Origin: Polaromonas sp. CF318
GTDB taxonomy: Bacteria > Pseudomonadota > Gammaproteobacteria > Burkholderiales > Burkholderiaceae_C
DNA length: 64,000 nt
Direction of reading: 5' to 3'
Assembly (NCBI RefSeq): GCF_000282655.1
Contig: NZ_AKIV01000148.1
Location: 20,016 to 84,015, forward strand
How positions within the stretch are numbered: the first letter of the stretch is position 1; the number at the start of each line of letters is the position of its first letter. The position numbers were made by a program, and so were the translations under genes. Shown piece after piece: positions 8,932-17,230 of this stretch. Under the pieces are notes generated by a model that made no database searches, was not told the origin of the DNA, and saw nothing but the letters and a program-made list of their open reading frames with translations.

Positions 8932-9338
8932 GCCTTGCTCTGCAACTGGTGCTGGCCGGCTTGCTGCTGGTCGTTGGTGCCGCTGGCGGCTGGAAGGCGC
9001 ACGTGGGCGTGATCGCCCAGCGCGACCTGGCTGCCGCTAAGGAAAACTTCCGCGTTGGCGAGCGCCGGCAGGAGGCGTCCGCCCAAATCACGAAAGCCAA
9101 AGATGAAAAAATCAATGCCATTAACGCTCGCCTCGTTGTTGCTCTTGGTGAGCTGCGCAAGCGTCCCGAACGCCGGCCCGCCGATACCCCCGCTTGTCAA
9201 GGCGCCACTGGGGCCGAGCTTTCAGGACCGGATTCAGGATTTCTTGAAGGGGAAGCTGCCCGAGCCGACACCCTCCGCGCCGAACTCGGCGCCTGCTACG
9301 ACAAGTACGACTCTTTGAGGGTGGTGCCAGCCAAGTAG
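8928..9338 (+). CDS. Rz-like inner-membrane spanin
   Basis: A 136-residue protein starting at the ATGA overlap with the endolysin. An N-terminal membrane anchor (LALQLVLAGLLLVVGAAGG) is followed by a long Lys/Glu/Ala-rich periplasmic helix, the architecture of i-spanins. It should join inner to outer membrane with the Rz1 lipoprotein encoded within it, fusing the two membranes in the last step of lysis. Confidence 0.75.
   Translation: MSLALQLVLAGLLLVVGAAGGWKAHVGVIAQRDLAAAKENFRVGERRQEASAQITKAKDEKINAINARLVVALGELRKRPERRPADTPACQGATGAELSGPDSGFLEGEAARADTLRAELGACYDKYDSLRVVPAK
9103..9318 (+). CDS. Rz1-like outer-membrane spanin lipoprotein, nested in Rz
   Basis: A 71-residue protein lying wholly inside the Rz-like gene in another frame. 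The start is the ATG of MKKSMPLTLASLLLLVSCAS, a lipoprotein signal peptide with lipobox LVSC (Cys 18), followed by a Pro-rich mature region (GPPIPPLVKAPLG). Signal II cleavage, short length and Pro content are the hallmarks of o-spanins. A longer in-frame start at 9055 exists but would bury the signal peptide. Confidence 0.8.
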   Translation: MKKSMPLTLASLLLLVSCASVPNAGPPIPPLVKAPLGPSFQDRIQDFLKGKLPEPTPSAPNSAPATTSTTL

Positions 9339-9405
9339 TGTTTCCGGTTTCGCCGGCTCACCACGATTAAGAAGCTGGCACATCAACTTTTTTGAAAGCA
9401 CCACC

Positions 9406-9672
9406 ATGCGAACCATGCGCGCAAAACTCCAAGTCGGCTTCGTTCAGGAGCACTTCTACGGCCCCGACAAGGCCAAATCGCAAGAGACGCTGACCATGCA
9501 CGCCGTCGCCGCGTCCAAATATCCGGACGACGGCAGCGACGAGGACAACACCTTTGCCAAGTTCTCCCCCGGTGCCAACCTGTCGATCAACATTGCCAAC
9601 CCGGCGTTGTTTGGCAAGTTCACGGTGGGCCAGAAGTTTTATGTGGATTTCACAGAGGCGCCAACCGCCTAA
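9406..9672 (+). CDS. Small conserved phage-type protein of unknown function
   Basis: An 88-residue acidic protein with the stretch HAVAASKYPDDGSDEDNTFA and a C-terminal half of short strands (LSINIANPALFGKFTVGQKF). I recall similar small proteins in prophages of Burkholderiales but cannot assign a role. It is the last gene before the attachment site and is followed by a terminator. The start is ATG 9406; a second in-frame Met lies three codons on. Confidence 0.55.
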   Translation: MRTMRAKLQVGFVQEHFYGPDKAKSQETLTMHAVAASKYPDDGSDEDNTFAKFSPGANLSINIANPALFGKFTVGQKFYVDFTEAPTA

Positions 9673-9716
9673 ACAGCTTCGCAGTTGTCTCCTCCCGGCC
9701 TGACCTACCGGGATTA

Positions 9717-9748
9717 CCCTGCTGGCTTCACGGTCAGCGGGGTTTTTT
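9717..9748 (+). terminator. Terminator at the prophage right end
   Basis: CCCTGCTG pairs with CAGCGGGG (one G-T pair) around a 10-nt loop and is followed by TTTTTT. Confidence 0.75.
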
Positions 9749-9883
9749 ATGAGTGGCGCGGGCATCAGGCGCTGCGTGACTTTTGCGTGAGTTGTCCCTG
9801 CTCTATGGGGATCGATGCTGACTGCGTGAACGTGTGGGCGTCCGTAAGTCGTTGATTTAATTACAAGCTATCTCAATTTTTCG

Positions 9884-9930
9884 GGCTACGAACCAAGGGG
9901 TCGTGGGTTCAATTCCTGCCAGCCGCACCA
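9884..9930 (+). other. attR: 3' half of a tRNA-Arg(ACG)-type gene
   Basis: From about 9884 the sequence reads as the 3' part of a tRNA: anticodon loop CTACGAA (anticodon ACG), stem CCAAG, variable loop, T-arm GTGGG-TTCAATT-CCTGC, acceptor strand CAGCCGC, A and encoded CCA. The bases before it do not complete the anticodon stem (two mismatches), and there is no D-arm, so it is a fragment. Duplicated tRNA 3' ends are classical attachment sites of tyrosine integrases. The fragment is followed by a terminator as expected for the original tRNA gene, so this marks the right junction of the prophage. Confidence 0.75.
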
Positions 9931-9947
9931 CTTTTATAAGTGATTTC

Positions 9948-9982
9948 AATAGCTTAGAGGCTCACCCCTCTAGGCTATTTTT
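9948..9982 (+). terminator. Terminator following the tRNA-Arg fragment
   Basis: AATAGC-T-TAGAGG pairs with CCTCTA-G-GCTATT, followed by TTTC. It probably terminated the original tRNA-Arg transcript. From here to 10088 no gene is seen. Confidence 0.75.
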
Positions 9983-10088
9983 CTTTCTGCCTGGGTTTTA
10001 GTGGTTTTCCTGGGGCCGGGCGGTGCTGTATGGGCTGTACGGCCGGCGGGTGCTCCGTTATTCTGGATGCTCATTCCGGAGGAGAGAC

Positions 10089-10340
10089 ATGGAAGCACTG
10101 AAGGTCGAGGACCACGGCGAGTGGCTCAGTTTTGGGATTTCGCACGCGGGCCAGGCGATTCCCGTGAAGATTTCACGCGAGGTGATGCAGGAATTTTTCG
10201 GCGCTGCGCCGGGAGATCCCCTGAAAAAAGCCTATGAGCTGGATGCCGAGATGATCCACGCCCGGGCCGCCGATCTGGTCGTGGCGGGCGTGAACTACAC
10301 GCCTGACAATCCCCTGGTCCTGAGGATGGAAGATTTTTAG
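10089..10340 (+). CDS. Small DUF1488-like protein
   Basis: An 83-residue protein. ATG 10089 is preceded by a purine-rich GGAGGAGAG about 5 nt upstream, which rules out a longer frame. The pattern (FGISHAGQAIPVKISREVM, then an amphipathic helix) resembles DUF1488 proteins, which are short, cytosolic and uncharacterised. It lies 43 nt before greB in the same direction and may be cotranscribed with it. Confidence 0.6.
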   Translation: MEALKVEDHGEWLSFGISHAGQAIPVKISREVMQEFFGAAPGDPLKKAYELDAEMIHARAADLVVAGVNYTPDNPLVLRMEDF

Positions 10341-10383
10341 GGGCATTCGCGGTTGGCGGCCATGAATGCTAAGGTGGCCGAGC

Positions 10384-10953
10384 ATGAACAAAGCCTTTAC
10401 CAAAGAAACCGATGAGTCCGAGGACGACGAGCCCGCGCTCGCACCCTTGCCCGGCGGCGGCAAAAACTACATCACGCCGCAGGGCTACGAGCGCCTGCGC
10501 GGTGAGTTGCTGGACCTGATAGACAACGAGCGACCCAAGATGGTCGAGATCGTCCACTGGGCCGCCAGCAACGGCGACCGCTCGGAGAACGGCGACTACC
10601 ACTATGGCAAAAAGCGCCTGCGCGAAATCGACAGGCGCATCCGCTTCCTGACAAAAAGGCTGGAAATCGCGGAAGTCAGCAATCCCTCCATCCATCACGG
10701 CAGCGACCAGGCCTTCTTCGGCGCCACCGTGACCTATGCCGATGACGATGGCGTCGAGCGCGTCGTGACCATACTCGGAATCGACGAGGCCAACAGCGCC
10801 CTGGGGCAGATCAGCTGGATCTCGCCCGTGGCCAGGGCGCTGCTCAAGTCGCGCGTGGGGGATGAGGTGAGCCTGCAGACGCCGCAAGGCCTGCAGACAC
10901 TGGAAGTGCTCAAGGTGGACTACCCGGCGCCCGATGAGCGGGCGGCGGGCTAG
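10384..10953 (+). CDS. greB: Transcription elongation factor GreB
   Basis: A 189-residue protein. It has an N-terminal coiled coil with the family signature NGDRSENGDYHYGKKRLREI, holding the acidic tip residues, followed by the C-terminal FKBP-like domain (around 115-185). GreB binds stalled RNA polymerase, inserts the coiled coil into the secondary channel and stimulates cleavage of backtracked RNA. The start MNKAFTKETD at 10384 is preferred over an ATG six codons upstream. It runs convergently toward spoT, with only 8 nt between the stop codons, so transcripts probably overlap. Confidence 0.92.
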   Translation: MNKAFTKETDESEDDEPALAPLPGGGKNYITPQGYERLRGELLDLIDNERPKMVEIVHWAASNGDRSENGDYHYGKKRLREIDRRIRFLTKRLEIAEVSNPSIHHGSDQAFFGATVTYADDDGVERVVTILGIDEANSALGQISWISPVARALLKSRVGDEVSLQTPQGLQTLEVLKVDYPAPDERAAG

Positions 10954-10961
10954 TCGGCGAC

Positions 10962-13208
10962 TCAGCCTGTTGACTTGGCGCGCTGTACCCGCAGGACCGA
11001 GGGCGTGCGCTTGACGCTGCGCAGGGCCGAGGCCAGGTGAACGCGGTCGCGCACCGCCACGCCAAAGCGCAGGTCGGTCGCGTCGTGTGAAGGCTCCTGC
11101 TCCATGTCGACGTGGGTGATGTCGGCCTCGGCGCTGGCCAGCGCGGCCGCCACCCTGGCCAGCACGCCCTTGCCGTTGGACACCGTGACCAGCAGGTTGG
11201 TCTCGAAGGTGCGCACCGGCTCGTCCGACCAGTCGACCGCGATGAAGCGCTCGCTGTCGCGGTGCTGCAGGCGCTTGGCGACGGCGCAGTCGTCGGTGTG
11301 GATGACCAAGCCCTCGCCGCGGCCCAGGTAGCCGACGATGCCGTCGCCCGGGATGGGCCGGCAGCAGGGCGCGAACTGCACCGAGGCGCCTTCGCTGCCG
11401 TCTATCACCAGGCCGCCTTGCGACACCGACTCGTGGGCCGTGTAGCGCTCGCGGCTCATCAAGAGCGCATTGGGTTTTTCGCCGGTCTCGGCCAGCAGGG
11501 TCACGATGCGCTTGGCGACCATGCTGGCGATCCGTTTGCCCAGGCCGATATCGGTCAGCAGGTCGGCGCGCGAGCGGTTGCCGGTAAAGCGCAGGATTTT
11601 TTCCCAGGTGGCGTGGTGGGCCTCGTCGTCCTCGGGCAGGCGCTCGCGCTCTATGCCCTCGGCGCGCAGCGCCTGGGCCAGCATTTTTTCGCCCAGATCC
11701 TGCGATTCAGACAGCGCCATGGTCTTGAGGTGGTGGCGAATCTTGGAACGCGCCTTGCCCGTGCGCACAAAGCCCAGCCAGCCCGGATTCGGGCTGGAGA
11801 CGGAAGCCGTGATGATCTCGATCACGTCGCCGTTGTGCAGTTCGGAGCGTAGCGGCACCTGCTCGCCGTTGACTTTGGCGGCCACGGCGCGGTGGCCCAC
11901 GTCGCTGTGGATGGCGTAGGCGAAGTCGACGATGGTCGCGCCGCGCGGCATGGCCATGATCTGGCTTTTCGGCGTGAAAACATACACCGCCTCGGGGAAC
12001 AGGTCGATCTTGACGTGGTCCCAGAACTCGGCCGCGTCGCGCGTTTCCTGCTGTATGTCGAGCAGCGACTGCAGCCACTGCGTGCCCAGGCGCTGCGAGG
12101 CGTCGCTGTCCGGGTCGGTGGCCTTGTAGAGCCAGTGGGCCGCCACGCCGGACTCGGCCACCACATGCATGGCCTCGGTGCGCATCTGGAACTCGATGTT
12201 GGTGCCGAAGGGGCCGACCAGCGTGGTGTGCAGCGACTGGTAGCCGTTGATCTTGGGTATCGCGATGTAGTCCTTGAACTTGCCCGGCAGCGGCTTGTAG
12301 AGCTGGTGCAGCACCCCCATGGCCGTGTAGCAGGCGGTCAGGTCCTTCACGATCACCCGAAAGCCGTAGAGGTCGGTGACCTGGGCGAAGGACAGGTGCT
12401 TTTCGTCCATCTTGCGGTAGATGGAGTACAGCGTCTTTTCGCGCCCCGAGATGACCACGGGCACTTGCGCATTGGAAAAAGCCGACTCGACCTCGCCCTG
12501 GACCCGCTTGATCACATCGCGCCGGCGGCCGCGGGCCTTTTGCAGCGCCTTGGTCAGGGTGGCGTAACGCCAGGGGTGCAGGTGCTGGAAGGAGAGATCC
12601 TGCAGTTCGCGATAGGTCGTGTTCAGGCCCAGGCGGTGGGCAATAGGCGCGTAGATGTCCAGGGTTTCGCGCGAGATGCGCGTCCACTTGGCGCGCGGTA
12701 CGTCGCCCAGTGTGCGCATGTTGTGGGTGCGGTCGGCCAGCTTGATCAGGATGACCCGCACGTCACGCGCCATGGCCAGCAGCATCTTGCGAAAGGACTC
12801 GGCCTGGTTTTCCTCGCGGGTGTTGAATTCCAGTTTTTCGAGCTTGGTCAGCCCGTCCACCAGCTCGGCCACCGGGGCGCCGAAGCGGTCTATCAACTCG
12901 GGTTTGGTGACGCCGCAGTCTTCAATCGCATCGTGCAGCAGGGCCGCCATCAGGGCTTGCGCATCGAGCTTCCATTCGGCGCACTGCTGCGCCACGGCAA
13001 TCGGGTGGGTGATGTAGGGCTCGCCGCTGTTGCGCAGTTGGCCCAGGTGGGCCTCGTCGGCAAAGCGGTAAGCGCGGCGGACATTATCGATGTCGGCGGC
13101 GCTCATGTAGTCCAGCCTGGCCGTGAGCGCGGCAAAACTCGCGGCAGCGGCATTGGCGGCGGCCGGGGTCGATTTGCTGGCAACAACAGGCGAAAGCATG
13201 GCGCTCAT
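10962..13208 (-). CDS. spoT: Bifunctional (p)ppGpp synthetase/hydrolase
   Basis: A 748-residue RelA/SpoT homologue. The N-terminal HD hydrolase domain keeps the HDxxED motif (LLHDAIEDC, His92-Asp97), so hydrolysis is expected. The synthetase domain follows (GKFKDYIAIPKINGYQSLHT, around 300-325). The regulatory half has a TGS domain (VYVFTPKSQIMAMPRGATIVDFAYAIH, split here at about 410-440) and a C-terminal ACT domain. It controls the stringent response. It is last in a minus-strand run yicC-gmk-rpoZ-spoT, although a bidirectional hairpin separates rpoZ from spoT. With intact HD residues it is of SpoT rather than RelA type. Confidence 0.93.
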   Translation of the reverse strand: MSAMLSPVVASKSTPAAANAAAASFAALTARLDYMSAADIDNVRRAYRFADEAHLGQLRNSGEPYITHPIAVAQQCAEWKLDAQALMAALLHDAIEDCGVTKPELIDRFGAPVAELVDGLTKLEKLEFNTREENQAESFRKMLLAMARDVRVILIKLADRTHNMRTLGDVPRAKWTRISRETLDIYAPIAHRLGLNTTYRELQDLSFQHLHPWRYATLTKALQKARGRRRDVIKRVQGEVESAFSNAQVPVVISGREKTLYSIYRKMDEKHLSFAQVTDLYGFRVIVKDLTACYTAMGVLHQLYKPLPGKFKDYIAIPKINGYQSLHTTLVGPFGTNIEFQMRTEAMHVVAESGVAAHWLYKATDPDSDASQRLGTQWLQSLLDIQQETRDAAEFWDHVKIDLFPEAVYVFTPKSQIMAMPRGATIVDFAYAIHSDVGHRAVAAKVNGEQVPLRSELHNGDVIEIITASVSSPNPGWLGFVRTGKARSKIRHHLKTMALSESQDLGEKMLAQALRAEGIERERLPEDDEAHHATWEKILRFTGNRSRADLLTDIGLGKRIASMVAKRIVTLLAETGEKPNALLMSRERYTAHESVSQGGLVIDGSEGASVQFAPCCRPIPGDGIVGYLGRGEGLVIHTDDCAVAKRLQHRDSERFIAVDWSDEPVRTFETNLLVTVSNGKGVLARVAAALASAEADITHVDMEQEPSHDATDLRFGVAVRDRVHLASALRSVKRTPSVLRVQRAKSTG

Positions 13209-13271
13209 GCCTTAAATGTATCGCGGCATGAATAAAACGTGAAAAAAATGGACTTTAGAGGGTGGAAATGA

Positions 13272-13298
13272 AAAAAGCACCGATATTCGGTGCTTTTT
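13272..13298. terminator. Bidirectional hairpin between rpoZ and spoT
   Basis: AAAAAGCACCG and CGGTGCTTTTT form an 11-bp stem with a short loop. It lies downstream of rpoZ and upstream of spoT, so it could attenuate read-through into spoT. Confidence 0.75.
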
Positions 13299-13316
13299 GC
13301 GAAGCTGAACGGTGTC

Positions 13317-13520
13317 TCAGGTGGGGACTTTTTTCAGCATTTCGAGGCCGATTTTGCCTTCGGCGATTTCGCGCAGGGCGGTCACGCCGGGCTTGTTCTT
13401 GCTTTCGATCTTGGGGGCATGGCCCTGGCTGAGCATGCGTGCGCGATAGGTGGCGGCCAGCACCAACTGGAAGCGGTTCGGGATTTTCTCGAGGCAATCT
13501 TCGACGGTAATGCGGGCCAT
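13317..13520 (-). CDS. rpoZ: RNA polymerase omega subunit
   Basis: A 67-residue protein beginning MARITVEDCLEKIPNRFQLV, the conserved omega N-terminus, with the helix ATYRARML and the ALREIA segment. Omega helps fold and hold the beta-prime subunit and forms part of a ppGpp binding site. Its position between gmk and spoT is conserved in proteobacteria. A GAGAT-type ribosome site precedes the start. Confidence 0.95.
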   Translation of the reverse strand: MARITVEDCLEKIPNRFQLVLAATYRARMLSQGHAPKIESKNKPGVTALREIAEGKIGLEMLKKVPT

Positions 13521-13561
13521 GGTGATCTCCGGTGTGATCGATAAGGAAAAAAGCGCTGAAA

Positions 13562-14182
13562 TCAGGGAATTTGAAGGGCCTGGAAGGTCTCGGCACGGGC
13601 ACGCCGCTGGGCCGAAAACTTGAGCCGCTGGGCATGCACAATGGTTTTCAGGTCGAAAACCGCCCGCTCAAACAACTCGTTGATTATAACGAAGTCGAAT
13701 TCCCGGGCCTGGGCCATCTCCAGGGCGGCATTTTTGAGCCGCAACTCGATGACCTCGGGGCTGTCCTCGCCACGCCGCTGCAGGCGGGAGCGTAATTCCT
13801 CCCAGCTGGGCGGCAGGATGAAGACCAGCACCGCATTGGAAAAAATCCGCTTGATGTTGATGGCGCCCTGGAAGTCGATTTCCAGGATCACGTCGGCGCC
13901 GTGGGCTACCCGCTCTTCAATGGTCTGGCGCGAGGTGCCGTAGCGGTGGCCGTGCACGTGGGCCCATTCCAGGAAGGCGTCGCGCGCCACCATGCCGTCG
14001 AACTCCTCGGGGGACAGGAAAAAGTACTCCCTGCCGTGTTTTTCCTGGCCGCGCGGGGGCCGGGTGGTGTGCGATACCGAGGGCTGGATGCGGGAATCCA
14101 GCTCCATGAGGGCCTTGACCAGGCTGGATTTGCCCGCCCCGCTGGGGGCGGCCACGACAAATAGGTTTCCGGGATAGTCCAT
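13562..14182 (-). CDS. gmk: Guanylate kinase
   Basis: A 206-residue protein with P-loop APSGAGKSSL (residues 12-21), the GMP-binding stretch SHTTRPPRGQEKHGREYFF and lid region. It phosphorylates GMP to GDP in the cytosol. It sits between yicC and rpoZ on the same strand with a 48-nt gap to yicC, the usual yicC-gmk-rpoZ-spoT arrangement that joins guanine nucleotide supply to the alarmone enzyme. Confidence 0.95.
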   Translation of the reverse strand: MDYPGNLFVVAAPSGAGKSSLVKALMELDSRIQPSVSHTTRPPRGQEKHGREYFFLSPEEFDGMVARDAFLEWAHVHGHRYGTSRQTIEERVAHGADVILEIDFQGAINIKRIFSNAVLVFILPPSWEELRSRLQRRGEDSPEVIELRLKNAALEMAQAREFDFVIINELFERAVFDLKTIVHAQRLKFSAQRRARAETFQALQIP

Positions 14183-14230
14183 GCGTTCGGGGCGGTGAGT
14201 GCTTATATATATGAGAGGGTGGCCGAGGGG

Positions 14231-15148
14231 CTATTCGATGTTCTGGACCTGCTCGCGGATCTGCTCGATCAGCACCTTCATGTCCACTGAGATGCGGGTC
14301 AGTTCCAGGGACGCGGATTTGGAGCCCAGTGTATTGGCTTCGCGGTGCAGCTCCTGGATCAGGAAATCCAGGCGCTTGCCGAGTTCCCCGCCGCTGGCCA
14401 GCAGGCGGTCGATTTCGTCGAGGTGGGACGACAGCCGGGTGATTTCTTCCGCGACGTCTATGCGTATGGCGAAGGCCGTGGCCTCGGTCAGGGCCCGGTC
14501 CTGGGCGATTTCCGGCAGCGTGCTGCCGTCGGACAGGGCCATGGCCTCTTTCCAGCGCTCCAGGAAGCGGTTTTTCTGCTGCTCCACCAGCTTGGGAACC
14601 ATGGGCACCGCCAGCGCGGCCAGGGCGCGCAGCTGTGCCGTGCGGTCCAGCAGCATCTCGGCCAGGCGGGCGCCCTCGCGTTCACGGGCCGCCATCAGCT
14701 CTTTCAGGGCTTTTTTGGCCAGCTTGAGCAGCTCTTCGCTGTAGTCGTGTGGTTTTTTGTCTTCATTCGTCGCAATTCTGAGAATATCTGCGACGCTCAG
14801 CGCCCCGGCCTGCGGCAGCCAGGATTTGATGCTGTCCTCCAGCGAGCCCAGGCGCTGCAAGGTGGCCGAGGAGGGCGCGCGCAGGTTGCCCGACGACGCG
14901 CTTTCCAGCGAGACCCGCATTTCGACCTTGCCGCGCTTGAGTTTGCCGGTCAGCAGTTCGCGCAGCGCCGGTTCGGCCTGCCGCAGCTCGTCGGGCAGGC
15001 GGAAGGCCAGGTCCAGGAAGCGGCTGTTGACGGAGCGTATTTCGACGCCCAGACGGGAGCTGGCGTCCGGGCCCGATTCAGTTTCCGGGGCGGATTGCGC
15101 CATGCTTGATTGCACGGTTGCATAACCCGTCATGCTGTAAACTGACAT
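14231..15148 (-). CDS. yicC: YicC family endoribonuclease
   Basis: A 305-residue protein opening with the family signature YSMTGYA and containing EIRSVNSRFLD and, in the C-terminal half, EEITRLSSHLDEIDRLL and a final LTRISVDMKVLIEQIREQVQN. Members in E. coli and Bacillus are RNases acting on selected transcripts. This copy has an insertion of about 16 residues after the first strand (AQSAPETESGPDASS) compared with the usual form. It is divergent from the protein kinase gene at 15226. Confidence 0.9.
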   Translation of the reverse strand: MSVYSMTGYATVQSSMAQSAPETESGPDASSRLGVEIRSVNSRFLDLAFRLPDELRQAEPALRELLTGKLKRGKVEMRVSLESASSGNLRAPSSATLQRLGSLEDSIKSWLPQAGALSVADILRIATNEDKKPHDYSEELLKLAKKALKELMAAREREGARLAEMLLDRTAQLRALAALAVPMVPKLVEQQKNRFLERWKEAMALSDGSTLPEIAQDRALTEATAFAIRIDVAEEITRLSSHLDEIDRLLASGGELGKRLDFLIQELHREANTLGSKSASLELTRISVDMKVLIEQIREQVQNIE

Positions 15149-15187
15149 TTTTAGATACGCTTTACTAGACTAGAGAGAGAAACAAGA

Positions 15188-15213
15188 CCCAGCTTGACAT
15201 TGTCACGTCTGGG
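15188..15213. promoter_or_regulatory. Nested inverted repeat in the yicC / kinase divergent region
   Basis: A perfect TGACA-T-TGTCA dyad at 15195-15205 sits inside CCCAG (15188-15192) and CTGGG (15209-15213). It also contains a TTGACA box at 15194-15199. It lies 12 nt before the kinase ATG and may be an operator or a leader stem-loop. No convincing -10 element was placed. Confidence 0.4.
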
Positions 15214-15225
15214 CAACCCCAAATT

Positions 15226-16233
15226 ATGTCAAAGGTCAAGCCTGCACCATTGCCGCCCGACACCGTGATTGGTGGCTATCGTGTTGTGCGAAAGCTTTCG
15301 GCCGGGGGCTTCGGGGTAGTTTACTTGGCCGTCGACAACGAGGGCCAGCAGGTCGCCATCAAGGAATACCTGCCCTCATCTCTCGCCAGCCGCTCCCCGG
15401 GTGAACTGCTTCCCCAGGTCCAGCCCGAAAAACTCTCGCTCTACCGGCTGGGGCTCAAGAGCTTCTTCGAGGAAGGCCGCTCCCTCGCCCAGATTTCGCA
15501 CGGCTCCGTGGTCAGCGTGCTGAACTTCTTCCGTGAGAACGAAACCGTCTACATGGTGATGAACTACCTGGAGGGCGGCACCCTGCAGGACTTCATCATC
15601 ACGGCCCGCGAGCTCAAAAAGCAGAAGGTCTTTCGCGAATCGACCATACGCTCGCTGTTCGACGAAATCCTGCGCGGCCTGCGCATCGTGCACCAGCACA
15701 AGATGCTGCACCTGGACATCAAGCCCGCCAACATCTTCATCACCGACGACAACCGCGCCGTCATGATCGATTTCGGCGCCGCCCGTGAGGTGCTGAGCAA
15801 GGAAGGCAACTTCATCCGCCCCATGTACACGCCCGGGTTCGCCGCGCCCGAGATGTACCGCCGCGACTCCTCCATGGGCCCCTGGACCGATATTTACGCG
15901 ATTGGCGCCTGCATTTACGCCACCATGCAGGGCTATCCGCCCAACGACGCGCCCCAGCGCCTCGAAAAAGACCGTCTGTCGCTTGCCCTGTCGCGGCTGC
16001 GCGGCGTCTATTCCGATAACCTCATTGAGGTTGTAGAGTGGTGCATGTCCCTCGATCCGCTGTCACGGCCCCAGTCGGTCTTCGCCCTGCAAAAAGAGCT
16101 GAGCCGGGAAGGCGAGCGCCGCTACACCAAGCTTACCGTCAGCGAAAAAGTTCGTCTGCAGTTTGACAACATGGTGTCCGACACCAAAAAATCCGCGCGC
16201 AAGGCCACCGGCTACGCGACCAAATTCAAATGA
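15226..16233 (+). CDS. Serine/threonine protein kinase
   Basis: A 335-residue Hanks-type kinase. The Gly-rich loop is SAGGFGVVY, the ATP lysine is in VAIKEY (Lys46), the catalytic loop is HLDIKPAN (about 162-169) and the metal-binding DFG is at 182-184. The Arg of the usual HRD is Leu, so activation may not need loop phosphorylation. The catalytic domain ends near 290; the remainder is a short basic tail (KKSARKATGYATKFK) with no membrane segment or sensor domain, so it is probably cytosolic. It overlaps the phosphatase gene by 4 nt, and the two should set the phosphorylation state of shared targets, which are unknown. Confidence 0.9.
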   Translation: MSKVKPAPLPPDTVIGGYRVVRKLSAGGFGVVYLAVDNEGQQVAIKEYLPSSLASRSPGELLPQVQPEKLSLYRLGLKSFFEEGRSLAQISHGSVVSVLNFFRENETVYMVMNYLEGGTLQDFIITARELKKQKVFRESTIRSLFDEILRGLRIVHQHKMLHLDIKPANIFITDDNRAVMIDFGAAREVLSKEGNFIRPMYTPGFAAPEMYRRDSSMGPWTDIYAIGACIYATMQGYPPNDAPQRLEKDRLSLALSRLRGVYSDNLIEVVEWCMSLDPLSRPQSVFALQKELSREGERRYTKLTVSEKVRLQFDNMVSDTKKSARKATGYATKFK

Positions 16234-17132
16234 AATTCTCAGTCTTTCAGGTCAGCCGCAAAGGCGGGCGCGAGAAGAACGAAGACCGCATGGGCTATTG
16301 CTACACGCGTGAATCGGGCCTCTTCGTGCTGGCCGACGGCATGGGCGGCCACCCTGAAGGCGAAGTGGCGGCCCAGCTCGCCCTGCAGACTATCTCGGCG
16401 CTCTACCAGAAGGAAGCGCGCCCCGTCATTGAGGACACCACCGAATTCCTCTCCACCGCCCTGATGGCGGCGCACCACCAGATCATCCGCTACGCCAGCG
16501 AAAAAGGCATGCTGGACACCCCGCGCACCACGCTGGTGGCCGCCATCCTGCAGGGCACGGGCGCCACCTGGGTGCACTGCGGCGATTCGCGCCTGTACGT
16601 CGTGCGCGACGGCGAACTGCTCACGCGCACCCGCGACCATTCTTACCTTGAACAACAAAGCGCCGGCGTCATCAAGCTCGAGCGCATCAACCGCAACATC
16701 CTCTTTACCTGCCTGGGCTCGCCCACCAAGCCCGTCTTCGACGTTGCCGGCCCCGTCACCCTGCAGCAAGGCGACAAGCTGCTGCTGTGCTCCGACGGCC
16801 TCTGGGGTAGCCTCAGCGACGCCGAGATCGTGCGCCAGCTGGCCAGCAAAGGCGTGTCCGACGCGGTGCCCGACCTGGTCGAGAACGCCCTGCGCACCGG
16901 CGGCGAGCACAGCGACAACGTCACCGTGCTGGCCATGGAATGGGAAACGCCTGACGCTTTTGAATCCACCCGCGGGGTTTCCACCGACAGCATCATGGAC
17001 GGCGTGTTCGCCTCCACCATCCAGGCCGGCGTGCTCGACTCGGTGGTCGATGACCTCGACGAGGCCACCATTGAGCGCTCGATCGCCGAGATCAACGAAG
17101 CCATACGCCGCTCGGCCGCCAGAAAAGCCTGA
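16230..17132 (+). CDS. PP2C family protein phosphatase
   Basis: A 300-residue metal-dependent phosphatase with motifs REKNEDR, LADGMGGHPEGE, VHCGDSRLYVVR, LCSDGLWGSLSD and HSDNVTVLAM, carrying the Asp residues that bind Mn/Mg. The catalytic domain covers about 1-235; the remaining 65 residues are acidic and end in a helix (IERSIAEINEAIRRSAARKA). It starts in an ATGA overlap with the kinase, a strong sign of a kinase-phosphatase pair. Downstream rph follows after about 100 nt. Confidence 0.92.
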   Translation: MKFSVFQVSRKGGREKNEDRMGYCYTRESGLFVLADGMGGHPEGEVAAQLALQTISALYQKEARPVIEDTTEFLSTALMAAHHQIIRYASEKGMLDTPRTTLVAAILQGTGATWVHCGDSRLYVVRDGELLTRTRDHSYLEQQSAGVIKLERINRNILFTCLGSPTKPVFDVAGPVTLQQGDKLLLCSDGLWGSLSDAEIVRQLASKGVSDAVPDLVENALRTGGEHSDNVTVLAMEWETPDAFESTRGVSTDSIMDGVFASTIQAGVLDSVVDDLDEATIERSIAEINEAIRRSAARKA

Positions 17133-17230
17133 TACCGGCGGCCTTTTTGCAGGTGCCGGCCGGCCTCCCGCTTTTTCCTTACCTTTTCACTTCGCTGATC
17201 CCCCGGCGTTTTTGCCAGAAAGCCATTCCC

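Noticed and set aside
11892..13235. A 447-residue plus-strand frame opposite spoT
   Set aside because: Shadow of the conserved spoT coding strand; composition is His/Gln/Val-biased with no domain.
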